Positions 48,617 through 60,258 of a DNA stretch of 62,401 nt are shown in pieces. The notes beneath the pieces were generated by a model. That model did not search any database. It saw only the letters and a list, made by a program, of their open reading frames with translations, and was not told where the DNA came from. Numbering within the stretch: the stretch's first letter is position 1; every line of letters begins with the position of its first letter. The DNA lies in NCBI GenBank assembly GCA_904063045.1, contig CAJFCJ010000014.1, forward strand, positions 1,048,217 to 1,110,617, read 5' to 3'. The position numbers were made by a program, and so were the translations under genes. Source of the stretch: Dimorphilus gyrociliatus. Its lineage: Eukaryota; Annelida; Polychaeta; Dinophilidae.

Positions 48617-51600
48617 ATGGCGGTGCAAGCCAAACTGGCACCGTTCCCTGCGAGGCACCAGAGTCACAGAATTTATCCGCATTGCCGATCTAGTTTGGCA
48701 GTAAGTATGGAAGAAGATGACTTAGCAAAATTGCAAAGCGATACATATAGCTACAAATTGGAAATACTTGATCGATTATATACGCAGGCATTAACAAACG
48801 GAGGACACCTGCCTTTTAGAAATTGTACTAATGCAGCTGTCTACAGTAGTCTATCATCAGCTTTGTGCGACCCTCAATCAGATGTTAGGCAGAAATGTAT
48901 AGAACTGATAGATCACACATTAGCCCAACAAGAAAACGTGGATTCATGTATGTCTGTTCTTATGCAGAAGCTGATACCAAATATAGGCGATAGTAACATC
49001 GCTATTCGTAAAGCCGTAACTCAAACTTTAAAGCACTATATGTCATTGACGTCCGACCTCCAGGAGCTGATATCGGCTATCGTTAACTATGGCTTATCTA
49101 ACCCGGACACTCATATTAGACGAGAGACAATTATAGCTCTACCGATCATCCTACACGACGACCAATTCGCTCACGAAAACTTCTTTAAACTCGCTCAGTC
49201 GCTATGTCAATGTTTACGCGAACGCGACGCTGCTATGAAAAGGGTCGTTCTGACGGCGCTAGGTCATATTAGAAAGTTGGTCGGAGACTCACAATTTTCG
49301 GCCTACATTAAACAAATGCCCCACACGCAGCAAAGTTTTTATTACGAAGCAGAGGGAGGGACAGGCGATCAGGCTTGGATAAATTCTCAGTATTCAAATT
49401 TTTCGGCAGATGAAGATGATGGGGAAGAAGAGGAAGAAGAAAAATTGGAATTTGGAGTAATTCCTCAATACATAATGACAAAAGTCTACAATACAAAAAG
49501 TACTTCTATCCGCCAAACTGGTATGGAACAATTGTTCGCCACTGTGTCAAAATTGGATGATATTGGCGTACACTGCCTGCAGCCTCACCTAATGGGCTTC
49601 ATATCTTTCCTGCATAACATGCTTGACGATCCACATTTTAAATTAACTATGTTAATTTTGGATACTATAGGATCGTTAGTGAACGTTTTGGGTCCAAAAG
49701 CACAACACTATACTCGTTCGTTTGTATTAGCTTTTACTAAACGAATGCCGGATGCTCTAATGAAGATTAGTATTATGAAGGGATTTATTACTCTTATGCA
49801 TGCCCTTACTCCAAAAATTGTAGTTCCTTTTTTGGCTGACAATCTCCGACATAAGAATCATAAAATTAGACAGGAGACATTAAATGTGATCATTGCAACT
49901 GTATTAAGATTTCCTTCTAATGATCTAAACCTTGGAGGAATTTGCCAATTAATCGCCCATACTCTTGTTGATCCAAAAAAGCAAGTTAGATTAGCGTCTC
50001 TCGAGTGTTTTTCGTCAATTGCCCAGAGCATGGGAGCCGGAAGAAGAGAACCATTAGCCAACGCCGTTGATAGTGTTGAATTGTCCAGTAATGGCGAAGG
50101 CGCTTTGGCTGCTGTCCAAGCTCGTTTGGCTAGGCGGCTTTTACCAAAAATCAATACCAACGGATTAGTTGAATACGCTACGCCGTTGTCTAATCGCAAT
50201 TCATTTCAGGGTGTAGATATCGACTGGATAGAACAAGCCAGCAGTAGCACAAATTCGGCGCGTTCTATGAGATCGATACCAACCGATGTTGAAGTTGAGT
50301 CCGTAACTTCTTTCAGCGCTCGTTCGACACCTACTCCAGGAGAGAGTACTAACACACCTCGTCGTATTATCAGCGCCAAATCAAAATCCAAGTTACCATG
50401 GAGTGCAAGTGAGGACGGAGATCGTCTTAGTTTCTCTTCTTCTTGGCCTGACCCTCGAATGTTTGAAGAAGCCAGATCAATAGCTTCAGCAAGTTCACAA
50501 ACGGCTCAGACTCCTACTCCTACGCCGAGACGGGTTCTTGATCCAATACCCATGTCGGCTGCCGAACAAGAAAGGGAAACACCAATACCCACAAGAGCTA
50601 TATTGGCCAGATCAAATTCTACTAAGAATGGACGTCTTCCATCGGCGGCGAGGAGACCTCCATCAGGTAGATCACCTAATGCAGATGCTGAAAAAGAGTC
50701 GGTTATTAGTGGAGAGGATGAGGATGAAATGATGAGGTCATTGACCGGCATTCGGAACAGCGCTTCCATGAAAAAAGCTGAAAAACATAATAGACCAGCG
50801 CCTATTATGACCAATCATCCTTCTGGCAATCCACCTCAAGGGCCCTCAACTCCCACATTCTCACCTCACGGAGGTGTTACTTTTAATATGAATAGTGATT
50901 TTATGGCCAGTATTAAAGGGACGGGTATCGGTTTGAATAACGAAATTACAGAAAGTACGACTAGCGTGACATCTCGCACGCCAATTGCCCGAAAACCTGT
51001 TCATAGGGCTCGAGATTCAACTGCAGGAATAAGTAGTTCAGAACAAGCTGATTCAGCAGCTCTGAACAACATAGCCTTACAAGGTAAAGGGGTCTTTGAA
51101 CCTGACAAGAATGAATTAGAAGAAATAGTTAAACCTTCAAAATCAACACATCCTGGTAGGGATAGACGTCGAGTAACAAAACAACCTAAGGCTCAACCAC
51201 CTTCTCCTGCTTTAAGAAAAAAGAACTCTACCGTAAGACAAGATTCCCAAGATAAAGCTGAAGGCGCAGATTGCTCATCACATGAAGACGATGAATTGTC
51301 TCTTAAACCCTTTACGTCATCATCTTCTCCTCATCAATTAGTGGACATGGCCTTAGGTAAACTAGAAAGCTCGGAATGGGAGAGGAAAACAGAAGGAATA
51401 AGAGATTTTAGGCGAATTGCTCGATTTCACACAGATTGTTTAAAATTTAAGACGCACCAAATTTCCTTGGGTATATGTGCTGAAGCAAAAAATCTAAGAT
51501 CTCAAGTTGCCAGATCAGCAGTTTTTTGTCTAAAAGATTTATTTTCGAACGCCCCTAAGTGTATGGATGCTGAAATGGATTTTTGTACTAAAACCTTACT

Positions 51601-52777
51601 TTTGAAATATGCGGAATCGAATCAATTTATAAAGAACGCTGTTGTTGAGGCTCTGGATGCCATCGTCGACAATACCCAGAACCATCTGCGCTGTGCCAAC
51701 GCCCTAATAGGATTTGGAATGCAGCATAAGAATCCGGTTATTAGGGGTGTTACTGCGAGGTCTTTGCTAAATTTAGTAAGACGGGCCGGAGTTTCCAAAA
51801 TATTTGAAAAATCTGAACTATGTGAGCGTCTCCTTAATGCAACAGTCCACATGCTACAAGATGGCGCTAGTGATACAAGAACTCAAGCGGCGCAAATAGT
51901 GCATTTCCTAGCCGATCACGATATGTTCGAAAGAATGCTCAATAAGTATGTACCTGATGATCGCTTAAAAGCTGTTCGAGGGAGGATAGATAAATATAAG
52001 GCGCGTGTTCCTGAATCGATGTCTGAACCAGCTAGTGCTGCGTCATCGGCCAAACGAAGCAGGTCGGTGACGTCGTCTAACAGAAGTCAAGGCCAGCAAT
52101 TGACTTCTGATGAATTAAAAGCGCTAACATCGCAGTTGGCTGCATCAGACTGGAGGGAGAGGCAGGAAGGTCTGGAAAAAGTTTTGAATTTGGCTAGAAA
52201 TCGACCAGCTTCCATCGGCGTTCATATGACCAGGGTTCTCGACAAACTAGCGTCGTGTGCAAGGGACAGCAATTCTAAAGTCACGCTTTACACTTTGAAC
52301 ACTCTGCCCGAACTCGTCGAACTGCTCAACGAATATATGTCGATGTCACCAGCCGGCCAATTAAGTCAGTTAGTCGGGGCTATTACTTTAGGTATGGCTA
52401 GCAAACAGAGAGAGACTCGACGGGCGGCGACCAATGCATTAGATGCTGTTATGAATTTAGACGCCGCTCAATTATTACAGCCGTTTGTGAATCAAGCTCA
52501 GGGGGCTAATTCCAGACTTAAACCGGATCTTGTCGATAGAGTCGCATATCTTGTATCTGAGGTTTACAACAAAAAACCGAAAGCAGTAACCCTTCACGCT
52601 GTTCCCTTATTATGGCACACTTTTGGTGTCATGCCGTCCCCTCTAACATCTACGTCCCCCATCGTCCAAGCAGGAAAAAAATTGGCTATGGTTCTTTACA
52701 AATTCATGGGAGACGGTCTGTACGACGCTGCACCCAATAGATTTACATCCACCCTGGCCGATATCTTGTATAATTGA
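48617..52777 (+). CDS. togaram1: TOGARAM1 / crescerin, TOG-array microtubule protein
   Basis: Ciliary TOG-array protein that promotes microtubule polymerisation in axonemes. A single uninterrupted frame of 1386 codons; the ATG at 48707 (MEEDDLAKL) gives 1356 residues and may be the true start, since the first 30 residues show no homology. Four TOG domains are visible. TOG1 spans about 31-260. TOG2 spans about 280-520, after an acidic Asp/Glu linker at about 264-278. TOG3 spans about 905-1120 (ALGKLESSEWERKTEGIRDF) and TOG4 about 1164-1386 (LTSQLAASDWRERQEGLEKVL). HEAT-helix signatures such as NSKVTLYTLNTLPEL and DVRQKCIELIDH occur throughout. A Ser/Pro/Thr-rich linker of about 380 residues separates the TOG pairs. 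The absence of introns over 4.1 kb is striking beside intron-rich neighbours, but the frame is intact. Confidence 0.92.
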   Translation: MAVQAKLAPFPARHQSHRIYPHCRSSLAVSMEEDDLAKLQSDTYSYKLEILDRLYTQALTNGGHLPFRNCTNAAVYSSLSSALCDPQSDVRQKCIELIDHTLAQQENVDSCMSVLMQKLIPNIGDSNIAIRKAVTQTLKHYMSLTSDLQELISAIVNYGLSNPDTHIRRETIIALPIILHDDQFAHENFFKLAQSLCQCLRERDAAMKRVVLTALGHIRKLVGDSQFSAYIKQMPHTQQSFYYEAEGGTGDQAWINSQYSNFSADEDDGEEEEEEKLEFGVIPQYIMTKVYNTKSTSIRQTGMEQLFATVSKLDDIGVHCLQPHLMGFISFLHNMLDDPHFKLTMLILDTIGSLVNVLGPKAQHYTRSFVLAFTKRMPDALMKISIMKGFITLMHALTPKIVVPFLADNLRHKNHKIRQETLNVIIATVLRFPSNDLNLGGICQLIAHTLVDPKKQVRLASLECFSSIAQSMGAGRREPLANAVDSVELSSNGEGALAAVQARLARRLLPKINTNGLVEYATPLSNRNSFQGVDIDWIEQASSSTNSARSMRSIPTDVEVESVTSFSARSTPTPGESTNTPRRIISAKSKSKLPWSASEDGDRLSFSSSWPDPRMFEEARSIASASSQTAQTPTPTPRRVLDPIPMSAAEQERETPIPTRAILARSNSTKNGRLPSAARRPPSGRSPNADAEKESVISGEDEDEMMRSLTGIRNSASMKKAEKHNRPAPIMTNHPSGNPPQGPSTPTFSPHGGVTFNMNSDFMASIKGTGIGLNNEITESTTSVTSRTPIARKPVHRARDSTAGISSSEQADSAALNNIALQGKGVFEPDKNELEEIVKPSKSTHPGRDRRRVTKQPKAQPPSPALRKKNSTVRQDSQDKAEGADCSSHEDDELSLKPFTSSSSPHQLVDMALGKLESSEWERKTEGIRDFRRIARFHTDCLKFKTHQISLGICAEAKNLRSQVARSAVFCLKDLFSNAPKCMDAEMDFCTKTLLLKYAESNQFIKNAVVEALDAIVDNTQNHLRCANALIGFGMQHKNPVIRGVTARSLLNLVRRAGVSKIFEKSELCERLLNATVHMLQDGASDTRTQAAQIVHFLADHDMFERMLNKYVPDDRLKAVRGRIDKYKARVPESMSEPASAASSAKRSRSVTSSNRSQGQQLTSDELKALTSQLAASDWRERQEGLEKVLNLARNRPASIGVHMTRVLDKLASCARDSNSKVTLYTLNTLPELVELLNEYMSMSPAGQLSQLVGAITLGMASKQRETRRAATNALDAVMNLDAAQLLQPFVNQAQGANSRLKPDLVDRVAYLVSEVYNKKPKAVTLHAVPLLWHTFGVMPSPLTSTSPIVQAGKKLAMVLYKFMGDGLYDAAPNRFTSTLADILYN

Positions 52778-54866
52778 ACTGTGATATTTTTTTTCACCCG
52801 GCCAAACTTACAATTACATGAAAAGCGTTTTGTGATAGACGTTTTTTCTGAAAGCAATCTTTTTACTATTATACGCATGTATACGTTAATTTATGTATAT
52901 TTATATAATTTTATTATATATATATATATATATATGTGTATATATATATATATATTTTATAGTATATTTTTTATAGATAATATGATTATATAAATATACA
53001 TACATTTATATATATATATATATAAATATATTTATATATATATATATATATATATATGAATTTATATATACATATATATCAAGCTTATATAATGTATACA
53101 GATATTTATAAATATAAACTCCGTCCACTATTATGCGTTGCGTGTATATAGAGGAGCGGATGAATTGTCATTATTCCGTTCCGATTACTTTATCTACCTG
53201 CTACGGTTATCATCACGAATACAATAAATGAATGGAACGTTTGATGCATGACACGCTTCAACGAAACGCGTTTCCATACATTCATTATCGTTAAGTGATG
53301 CCGAGCGTCGGAGACAGAGAGAAGGAAAAGAGGGACAACAAGAGAATACGGAATGACATGGGGTTGACGAATAGAAAAGCGGATGAAAGAATATATATTT
53401 GGGAGGTTAGTGAGGGGCAAAGAAAAGGTTATTTACAAGACGTTTTTTAGATTTAATCTTTTAACGTCTTAGACGTTTACGTATATGTTTTTCCCACCGC
53501 TTAACTGAGCGGCATATGGACGGCGTTACAGGTAAGCGTCGCGTTTGTCAAGTCGTGCAAACATACGCCAACTGGCCGCGATTATGAGAGCATATGCGTT
53601 TCTTTGCACAACTCACAGTACAAACTGCGAACGGAAGCGCGTTGATGAACAGGGCTAGGATAGACGAAGCTCTTGGCAAACATTAGATTGCAAGGGGGCG
53701 GAGAGAAAAAAAAAACAAAAAAGAATTAACGTAGTCTTCCACTCTCTTCCCTGATTCCTTCCTCCTTCAGCTCCTCCTCTCCCTTGTTAAAGCAAAGTGT
53801 TAACATTATACAATTCTAACAAGGCCTCTGGGAAAAGTAAGAGTCGGTGTCAATTACGTTGTTAAATCCGATCTGTAAATAGACGCTGCGGGCGTCGCGT
53901 GTAAATCTTTTTATAAACGTAGTACATTAGGCCTACGGAGAGGAAAGTAGGGAAGAGAGGAGTAGATCAAGAGGGAGAGAAACTGCAGAGAGAGAGAGAG
54001 AGCGAGAGAGCGAGTGAGAGAGAGTAATAGAGAGAGCGAGAGACAGACAGACCGCGGATGTATTCTCATTCGGCTATAAAACCGAAGTAAACAAAGAGCG
54101 TCAATAATTCTGCCTTGTCAGGCGCCATATACTTAAAATTATGGGAGCTGAATCGCTCCTAGTATATTTTACGTTTGACGTGTAGATGCCGTTTGATAAG
54201 ATAAAAACTAGCTTGTTCTCTTTATATTTATAAAAATACAATATATAGTAATATATATATAATTATACTTCAATTAATATGTCCTATTGACGGATAAACC
54301 TAATTTACATATAGAGTCGTTATACAATTGGGCCCGTTGAAGATCGCGTTGAAGTTGCCGCCACAGAGCGGAAATCGTCAATAAATATTCCTAAAAAGCC
54401 ACCCCCACTGAAAACGAGCTTATGATAAGAGGTCGTGATATAAAATTTATTTATATATATATTCGTATATACTGTATTTATATATTATATATTATATATA
54501 ATATTGCTTGGAAGGCATATATACGCGCGTACGCTGTGTACGGAAAAGCTTAAAGGTAAGTGACTTTACGTATCGTCTTTCATTTCCCACATGCACTGGG
54601 CCTAGGCCTACTGCGAGACTGATGTTAATCCTTACTATAAACAAATCACAATCGGCGCTAATCCGCGTTCAAAGTGGCAAACCGCTCTAGAAAATCCCTA
54701 CGCACTTGGTCGACGCATTGAAATTACTGTATTTATGCGAGACGTATAAAATTAACACTGTATAGAAATGTAATTAATCTTGTAATGAAGGTGGCGGTTG
54801 AGTCGGGGGTCTTAGATAAGAAACTTTATTGCCGTCTTTATCTCGTCCAGTCGCAGTTAGTCGATC
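52778..54866. other. Intergenic between TOGARAM1 and Nk2.2
   Basis: This 2.1-kb region starts with TA tracts (52915-53065), continues with less AT-biased DNA around 53100-53700, then a GA-rich microsatellite (53975-54050) and the sequence GGCTATAAAACC at 54071, which is TATA-like. The upstream promoter of Nk2.2 is expected here. No coding exon was recognised. Confidence 0.5.
53975..54050. repeat. (GA)n microsatellite
   Basis: An imperfect GAGA tract with CAGACAGA at its end. In flies such tracts bind GAGA factor, but there is no evidence of that here. Confidence 0.85.
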
Positions 54867-57800
54867 ATGGACATCGCACAAAGTTTGTGCGTAGCCGATT
54901 GCGAATGGAACGATACTTCGCCCAATTCCGTAAGTTCTAGTTACCTCTCTTTATTCTCTTTATATCCTTGGCTATCTATTCTTTTTTTTCATTCCCCCTC
55001 TCTCTTTCTATCCTTCCCTCCTAACTTCATTCTTCTCCCAACCTCTCTCCCTGGATTCCCTTCCCTCTCCCCCTTCGTTTCATTCTTATAACTCTTCTCC
55101 TAACTTTGTTTACTTGCCGTTCCACAAAAATCTTTTAATAACTTTTTACATTCTTTCTTCTTTTCCGCCTTTTATAATTTGATTATTCTTTTCCGCTTTT
55201 TCATTTTTCCTTGCCGAGTATAAGATTCTATCCAGCCTACTTCTCCTCCCCTAATACCTATTTTTTTACCTTTTTGGTATTTTTCTTATGCTAATTTATT
55301 CATACGCATACCATCTTTTAATAAACCGCCCCGAACATTCCTAGACAATATATGGAATTTCTTCTCCCTATTTCTCATCGCCCTCTAAATAATAGGAATA
55401 ATTAATTCCATTATATAAGAAACAGTTGGATACACTTTTCGTTTGGGGGCGTTTTAAGGAGGTATTTAATTGGTTAACGAAATGTATATATACATGAAGA
55501 TTACTCGGCGATAGTTTGTAGACTCATAAACTAATTAGCATAAAATGCGCGGCTGTTTGCTCACCCAGCTTTAAATATGACTTTATAATAAGGTGCGATG
55601 TGAGAGTTCTGTAAAGGAAAGGGCGGGGCGTCATTTGCATGGCGTGCCAAAGACCGGGCGTCTTCAAGAGGCGTCCACCTGCTCGGTTGCTCGAGCGTAT
55701 GCAAATGAACTTGACAAGAAGTGGTAAGTAAATGTGAAGAATTTCTAGAGCAAATTGCTATACTTCAACTCGACGACTTGTTCTAAGTGATCGCGTCAAC
55801 GTTCGTGATGTACGACCTCTTATCATTAGGCCTACCGAAAATGTAAAAGCGACAAGGCATTATATAATAATTTTTTTATGCGACAGTCTCGTTACCATGG
55901 AGTTATTATATATGCCAAGCCATCTTTACAGCTAATCTTCTCCTATTAGGTTTTTCTCGATTCATCTCCTTTTCCTTTTCTGTGTTTATATGCAGTTATT
56001 TACATGGTACATGCGGTTTATAAGTAAATTGCAGTTGGGTGTATATGTGCTTTGAAGTACTGATTCCATTGAAGTGACGCCACGCTATACACGCGTTGAT
56101 GCTTGTTTCGTTTGAAGGGAAATTTTCCGCTTATTATAACTATATTATATATAATGCAAAAACTCGTCTGACTAGCGAGACGCATATCTGTACCGTATAA
56201 AAGGGAGTTTCTACTCTTCATAATTTACTGACCGCGATATTTGTAAACGGGTTTTTTTATGTTTAATATAGTTTGATAAGAGAAGATAAGGTGATTAATT
56301 TCTGTAATTAATCTTTGTCATAACTACACGCGCGCCCGATTTAACGTCGTATATAAATTACGTAAATAACGTCTTCGTGTAAATTGCCCTTTAGAGGATT
56401 AATGCGTAATACGAATAAAGCTCGATTCGTACTTATATACATGTAAATACGGATTGACCGAGCTAGAGACAGCAAAAGAGAGTGGCAGGGAGAAAAAAGG
56501 GGGAGGAGGGAATGGAAGTTTTGGGAGGGAGAAAGAGACACACAGAGAGTGAGTGAGGGAGTGGGAGGGAGAGAGAGAGAGAGAGAGAGAGAAAGAAAAA
56601 GAGAGAAAGGGGGCGTAAGTGGAGAAGGGATAGAAAGAAAGAATAGAATGGATAAAGAGAGTGAAATATCTATATTATTTTCAAGTTGATTCCATTCGAT
56701 ATCCATGTAGTTATTTCTATTTAAAAACAAATCTTTTATCAGGAGATTAAAGGAATCGATGAACAATATAATCGGTGTTACAGCGTGAAGCTATAGCGCA
56801 TTTCTGATAAGACGTCTATACTATTTTATTACCTCGGAATCGGGTAAAAAAAAATACGAAACGAGGCCAAAAGTAACGGTCGAGAGAGCCACTCAACTCA
56901 TGAGAGGTCTTTGTTAAGTCGCCTTGCCCTACAATCCGCTAGCCAATCGTCTTTCAGCTTGTTGGTAAAGCGCCTCCCCTTTTGCATATTAATAGCTAAC
57001 GGAGAATATAGATAGAATTCTATACTTCGACTCAACTCGCAAGTGCGACTCTTGACTTATCTGATTCGTTGGCAGTAGGCCATCTAAGTGTAAGACGCCC
57101 CTTAATGTGAATAGTTTCGTACTTATGAAAGCATTATTCGTCGTTGAACACTGGATATTGAAACAATCTGCGAAAGTTATTGGTAAGATATTTTATTGAG
57201 ATTACTTTAGCCTCATTTCTTTTCTTTTCCTTATAAGTTTTTGAAACATTTAGGATTGATAATTTAGAGAAATCTTCCATAAAATAAATATTGATATATT
57301 TATAAATCGTTCCTTATCATAAACATGTATTTATATGTTAAGGTTACAACAATTTATTTGTTTTTTAAGTCGTCTTTTAACGCGAGCGTTAGATTTTAGA
57401 TAAGGTTTTTATACGTGAAATACTCAAAGCTCTTGTTTACTTACACTACAAATTTTATCTTTAATTTTATACTTTATTTGTTCAAGTATCAGAGATGAAC
57501 GCTATGTTTCTTCAATGATACTTTGATCCTTTTTTTCTTTTTTATCCCTTCTTCTCCTTTGGCTCATTCTTTTTTTTTATGTATATATGTACAATTTCCT
57601 GCTTTAAATTGAGAAGGGAAGACGTATGAATGATTGCCGCATAAAATATAAAAATTTGAACGCCCTAAATAAAAAAATCCCAGGTGCCTAGTGAAACGAT
57701 TCAAGCATATAATTTGTAATCTTATTGAATTATAACTGCGAGTGCGACTTCTATTCAAAAGCTCACGTAAATTGTATAAATATGAAAAACAGAGATAGAT

Positions 57801-58323
57801 ATATAAAGATTTATCAGAATTGTAATACAAAGAAAATGATAATTGACAATTGATATAAGGTCGTATAATAGAAATGAAGTGATAAAAAAACAGATAAGAG
57901 TGTCTTGTGAAGAACGCCTACTAGAATTCTAAGTCAAACGGATGACACGAAAAACAATGGAAAGTTATTTACAATAATAAGTGCAAAGATCTATGAAGGA
58001 ACAATGAGGCGTTTAGGGCGTTTATTTGAGCGACTATATCGCATACAAAAGCCTATTATTTCATGCGCAATAAATGATGGATTTCTCTTATTGATCCAAA
58101 CGTTTTCGTCTAATTATAACGAAACCGAAATTCTCGCAATTCCGTAAATCAATGTAATTTAGTCAACGATCGTTTACGTAATTTGTACGAATAGGAATTG
58201 GATTTTAAATGCATATGGAAAGTGACGCGTTCGTTAATTGCTCTCTTTTAATTCTTTTATAATTGCTTTAAGACTTTTTCTTTTTATTACTTTTTTATAT
58301 ATCAATTTATTTATATAAACAAA

Positions 58324-58360
<37 letters not shown>

Positions 58361-60182
58361 TACGCCCATATACTATACTTTTAACATATATAGTACATAG
58401 ATTTACTCATTTGTACACGCCTACCAAAAAATAAATTACCGTAGATTGTTGTATTTTTTAGACGTGAGCAAACAGCGGTTTGATGAAAAACAAGGGTCAG
58501 TTTAAAGGTCAAAGTTGACGAAAAGCTTGTAGTGCTAACAAACTTGACGTTTTGACTGTAAAAGGCCGCGTCCTGACCGCGTGCCCAGTCGTATGTTTAT
58601 TCTGTCGTATATATACGAAAAAGAGGTAGGAGAGTGGAGGGGAGGAGGTTTAAAAGAAAGTAATAATCGAACACATAAAGAGGATCTACTTATGAGTGTC
58701 TTGTTTGTGTACATGAAACTGTTGACTGTCGATTGAAAACTATTCTAAACGCCGCTCTTCAAAATGTTCTCAAAATGAAATAGGATCGGACCGATCGATT
58801 CGAATATGACCACTCACGTTCGAATTGAGGGCGGGTCTCTTTCATTATTTCTTTCTTTAAAAGTCTTATAACCTCTTCTTTTTTCCATTCATTCTTTTTT
58901 TCTCTCTCACTCTTTCTATCATTCTTTTCTCATTCTTCCTTTTAATCTTTTTTCGGCTGATTAGGCGCTTATTGATACAGGTGTTTCAATTACTGATTAG
59001 CCTTATCTATAACGCAGATGGAGACTACGATGCAACAAGCAAAATCTTTGGGCTTTAGCATGAAGGATATCTTGGATATGCCGAACAACTCTACTGGATC
59101 ACCAAGCGTACTACAAGACAACCCCTACGCTCAATGGCTGGCGGATCATCAACCTTTTTCCATGCACCAGCAATCGACGACTGCAGGTGCGCGTCATTGT
59201 AGCCGGGCAACAGACGGGCAAGAAGTAGGGAATGCGACAAAAGAGCCGAATATCCTTTCTAAAGCATGTAAATTAGGCTAGTCGGCGGTGAAATTGTTCG
59301 ACTAGCACAATGCTCGCGCCATCGCCTAACCATATTACTTCCGTCTGTTCGCCGGCTATTCAATGATTTTTTAATTAGTTTACGCTCTGTTTATTTATAT
59401 TACACGCTCTCTCCTTTTCTATTACTTTATATGCTCTGTTATTTAACTTTTTTTCATTTCTTCCTTTGACTTAAATAGTCGGAGATGAACAACGTCAAAG
59501 AAAGACTCCATCGAGCCCGTCAGATCACGGTAGCGCTGTTCACGACTCGTCGCCCAATAAACACGAAGATGATGAAGAGGAGGAGGATGATAGTGAGGTA
59601 AATTCCGAGAATGAAAATCAAGAGAATTCAACGTCGACCACCGACGAACCAAAGACCGACGGTCCTCCTAAAAAGAAAAAGCGTCGAGTACTGTTTTCCA
59701 AGGCACAAACATACGAATTAGAACGTCGTTTTAGGCAACAACGTTACTTATCCGCCCCAGAAAGGGAGCACTTGGCAAGCATCCTTCGACTCACGCCCAC
59801 TCAGGTAAAAATTTGGTTCCAGAATCATAGATATAAATTGAAAAGGGCAAGACAAGAAAAGGGCTTACATGACGCCATAAACCCCTTACCATCACCAAGA
59901 AGGGTTGCTGTTCCTGTGCTAGTTAGGGACGGCAAGCCATGCCATCCAATTCCAAGACCTCCACATCATCATCAACCACATCCGTCCATGGCGGCTATGG
60001 CTCCATATGCGCAAAGCGACTTTATTGCAGCGGCACCATCCTGCGCTTTAGGTTCATGTTCGCCATTTTCATCATCACCCTACTGCCCTCCTCCTCCTCC
60101 TACCGTGCCTTCCTACAGTATGCCTCCTCCGCCGCCCCCCTCCTACGGACAACTGGGGTCGCGTTCAGCGGCTTGGTGGTAG
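54867..60182 (+). CDS. nk2.2: Nk2.2 (vnd/NKX2-2) homeodomain protein
   Basis: Transcription factor of ventral/medial neuroectoderm and gut patterning. Exons 59018..59186 and 59479..60182 are secure (290 residues from METTMQQ). Exon 54867..54929, 21 codons starting in an excellent ATG context and ending at GTAAGTTC, is a phase-compatible candidate first exon that would give 311 residues. The TN repressor motif lies at residues 11-23 of the shorter form ([13 protein letters not shown]), then DNPYAQWLA as in vertebrate NKX2-2. An acidic linker precedes the homeodomain at about 121-180 ([31 protein letters not shown] with the diagnostic NK2 Tyr). The NK2-specific domain [18 protein letters not shown] lies at about 195-213. 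The tail is His/Pro-rich and ends SAAWW, like QQWTW in vertebrates. Confidence 0.94.
55633..55640 (+). promoter_or_regulatory. Octamer ATTTGCAT
   Basis: A perfect POU/Oct octamer inside the Nk2.2 intron, in a locally GC-rich patch (GGGGCGTC just upstream). A second octamer in the opposite orientation lies 58 bp away. Function is inferred. Confidence 0.35.
55699..55706 (+). promoter_or_regulatory. Octamer ATGCAAAT
   Basis: A perfect POU/Oct octamer in inverted orientation to that at 55633, with a CCACCTG E-box in between. A further perfect copy lies 3' of Nk2.2 at 60595-60602. Function is inferred. Confidence 0.35.
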
Positions 60183-60223
60183 AAAAACTATTAATTTATA
60201 CTTACGTAAATGATATATATATG

Positions 60224-60258
<35 letters not shown>

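Larger units (their letters stand above)
54930..59017 (+). other. Large first intron / upstream regulatory DNA of Nk2.2
   Basis: About 4.1 kb without a recognisable exon. It contains pyrimidine-rich DNA (54945-55100), a patch near 55600-55730 with two octamers in opposite orientation and a CCACCTG E-box, a GA tract (56560-56595), a CGCCTCCCCTTTGCATATT patch near 56970-56990, and TA tracts near 58330. These patches stand out from the AT background and are candidate enhancers. Confidence 0.5.

Noticed and set aside
52781-52993. 70-codon frame after TOGARAM1
   Set aside because: It encodes Tyr/Ile repeats from TA tracts in the 3' flank.
56341-56766. 141-codon minus-strand frame in the Nk2.2 intron
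   Set aside because: It is a Ser/Leu/Pro translation of a GA microsatellite.
58480-58560. Imperfect hairpin and AGGTCAAAGTTGA near 58497
   Set aside because: Pairing is limited to about six bases and the receptor site is imperfect, so neither a microRNA nor a firm site can be claimed.
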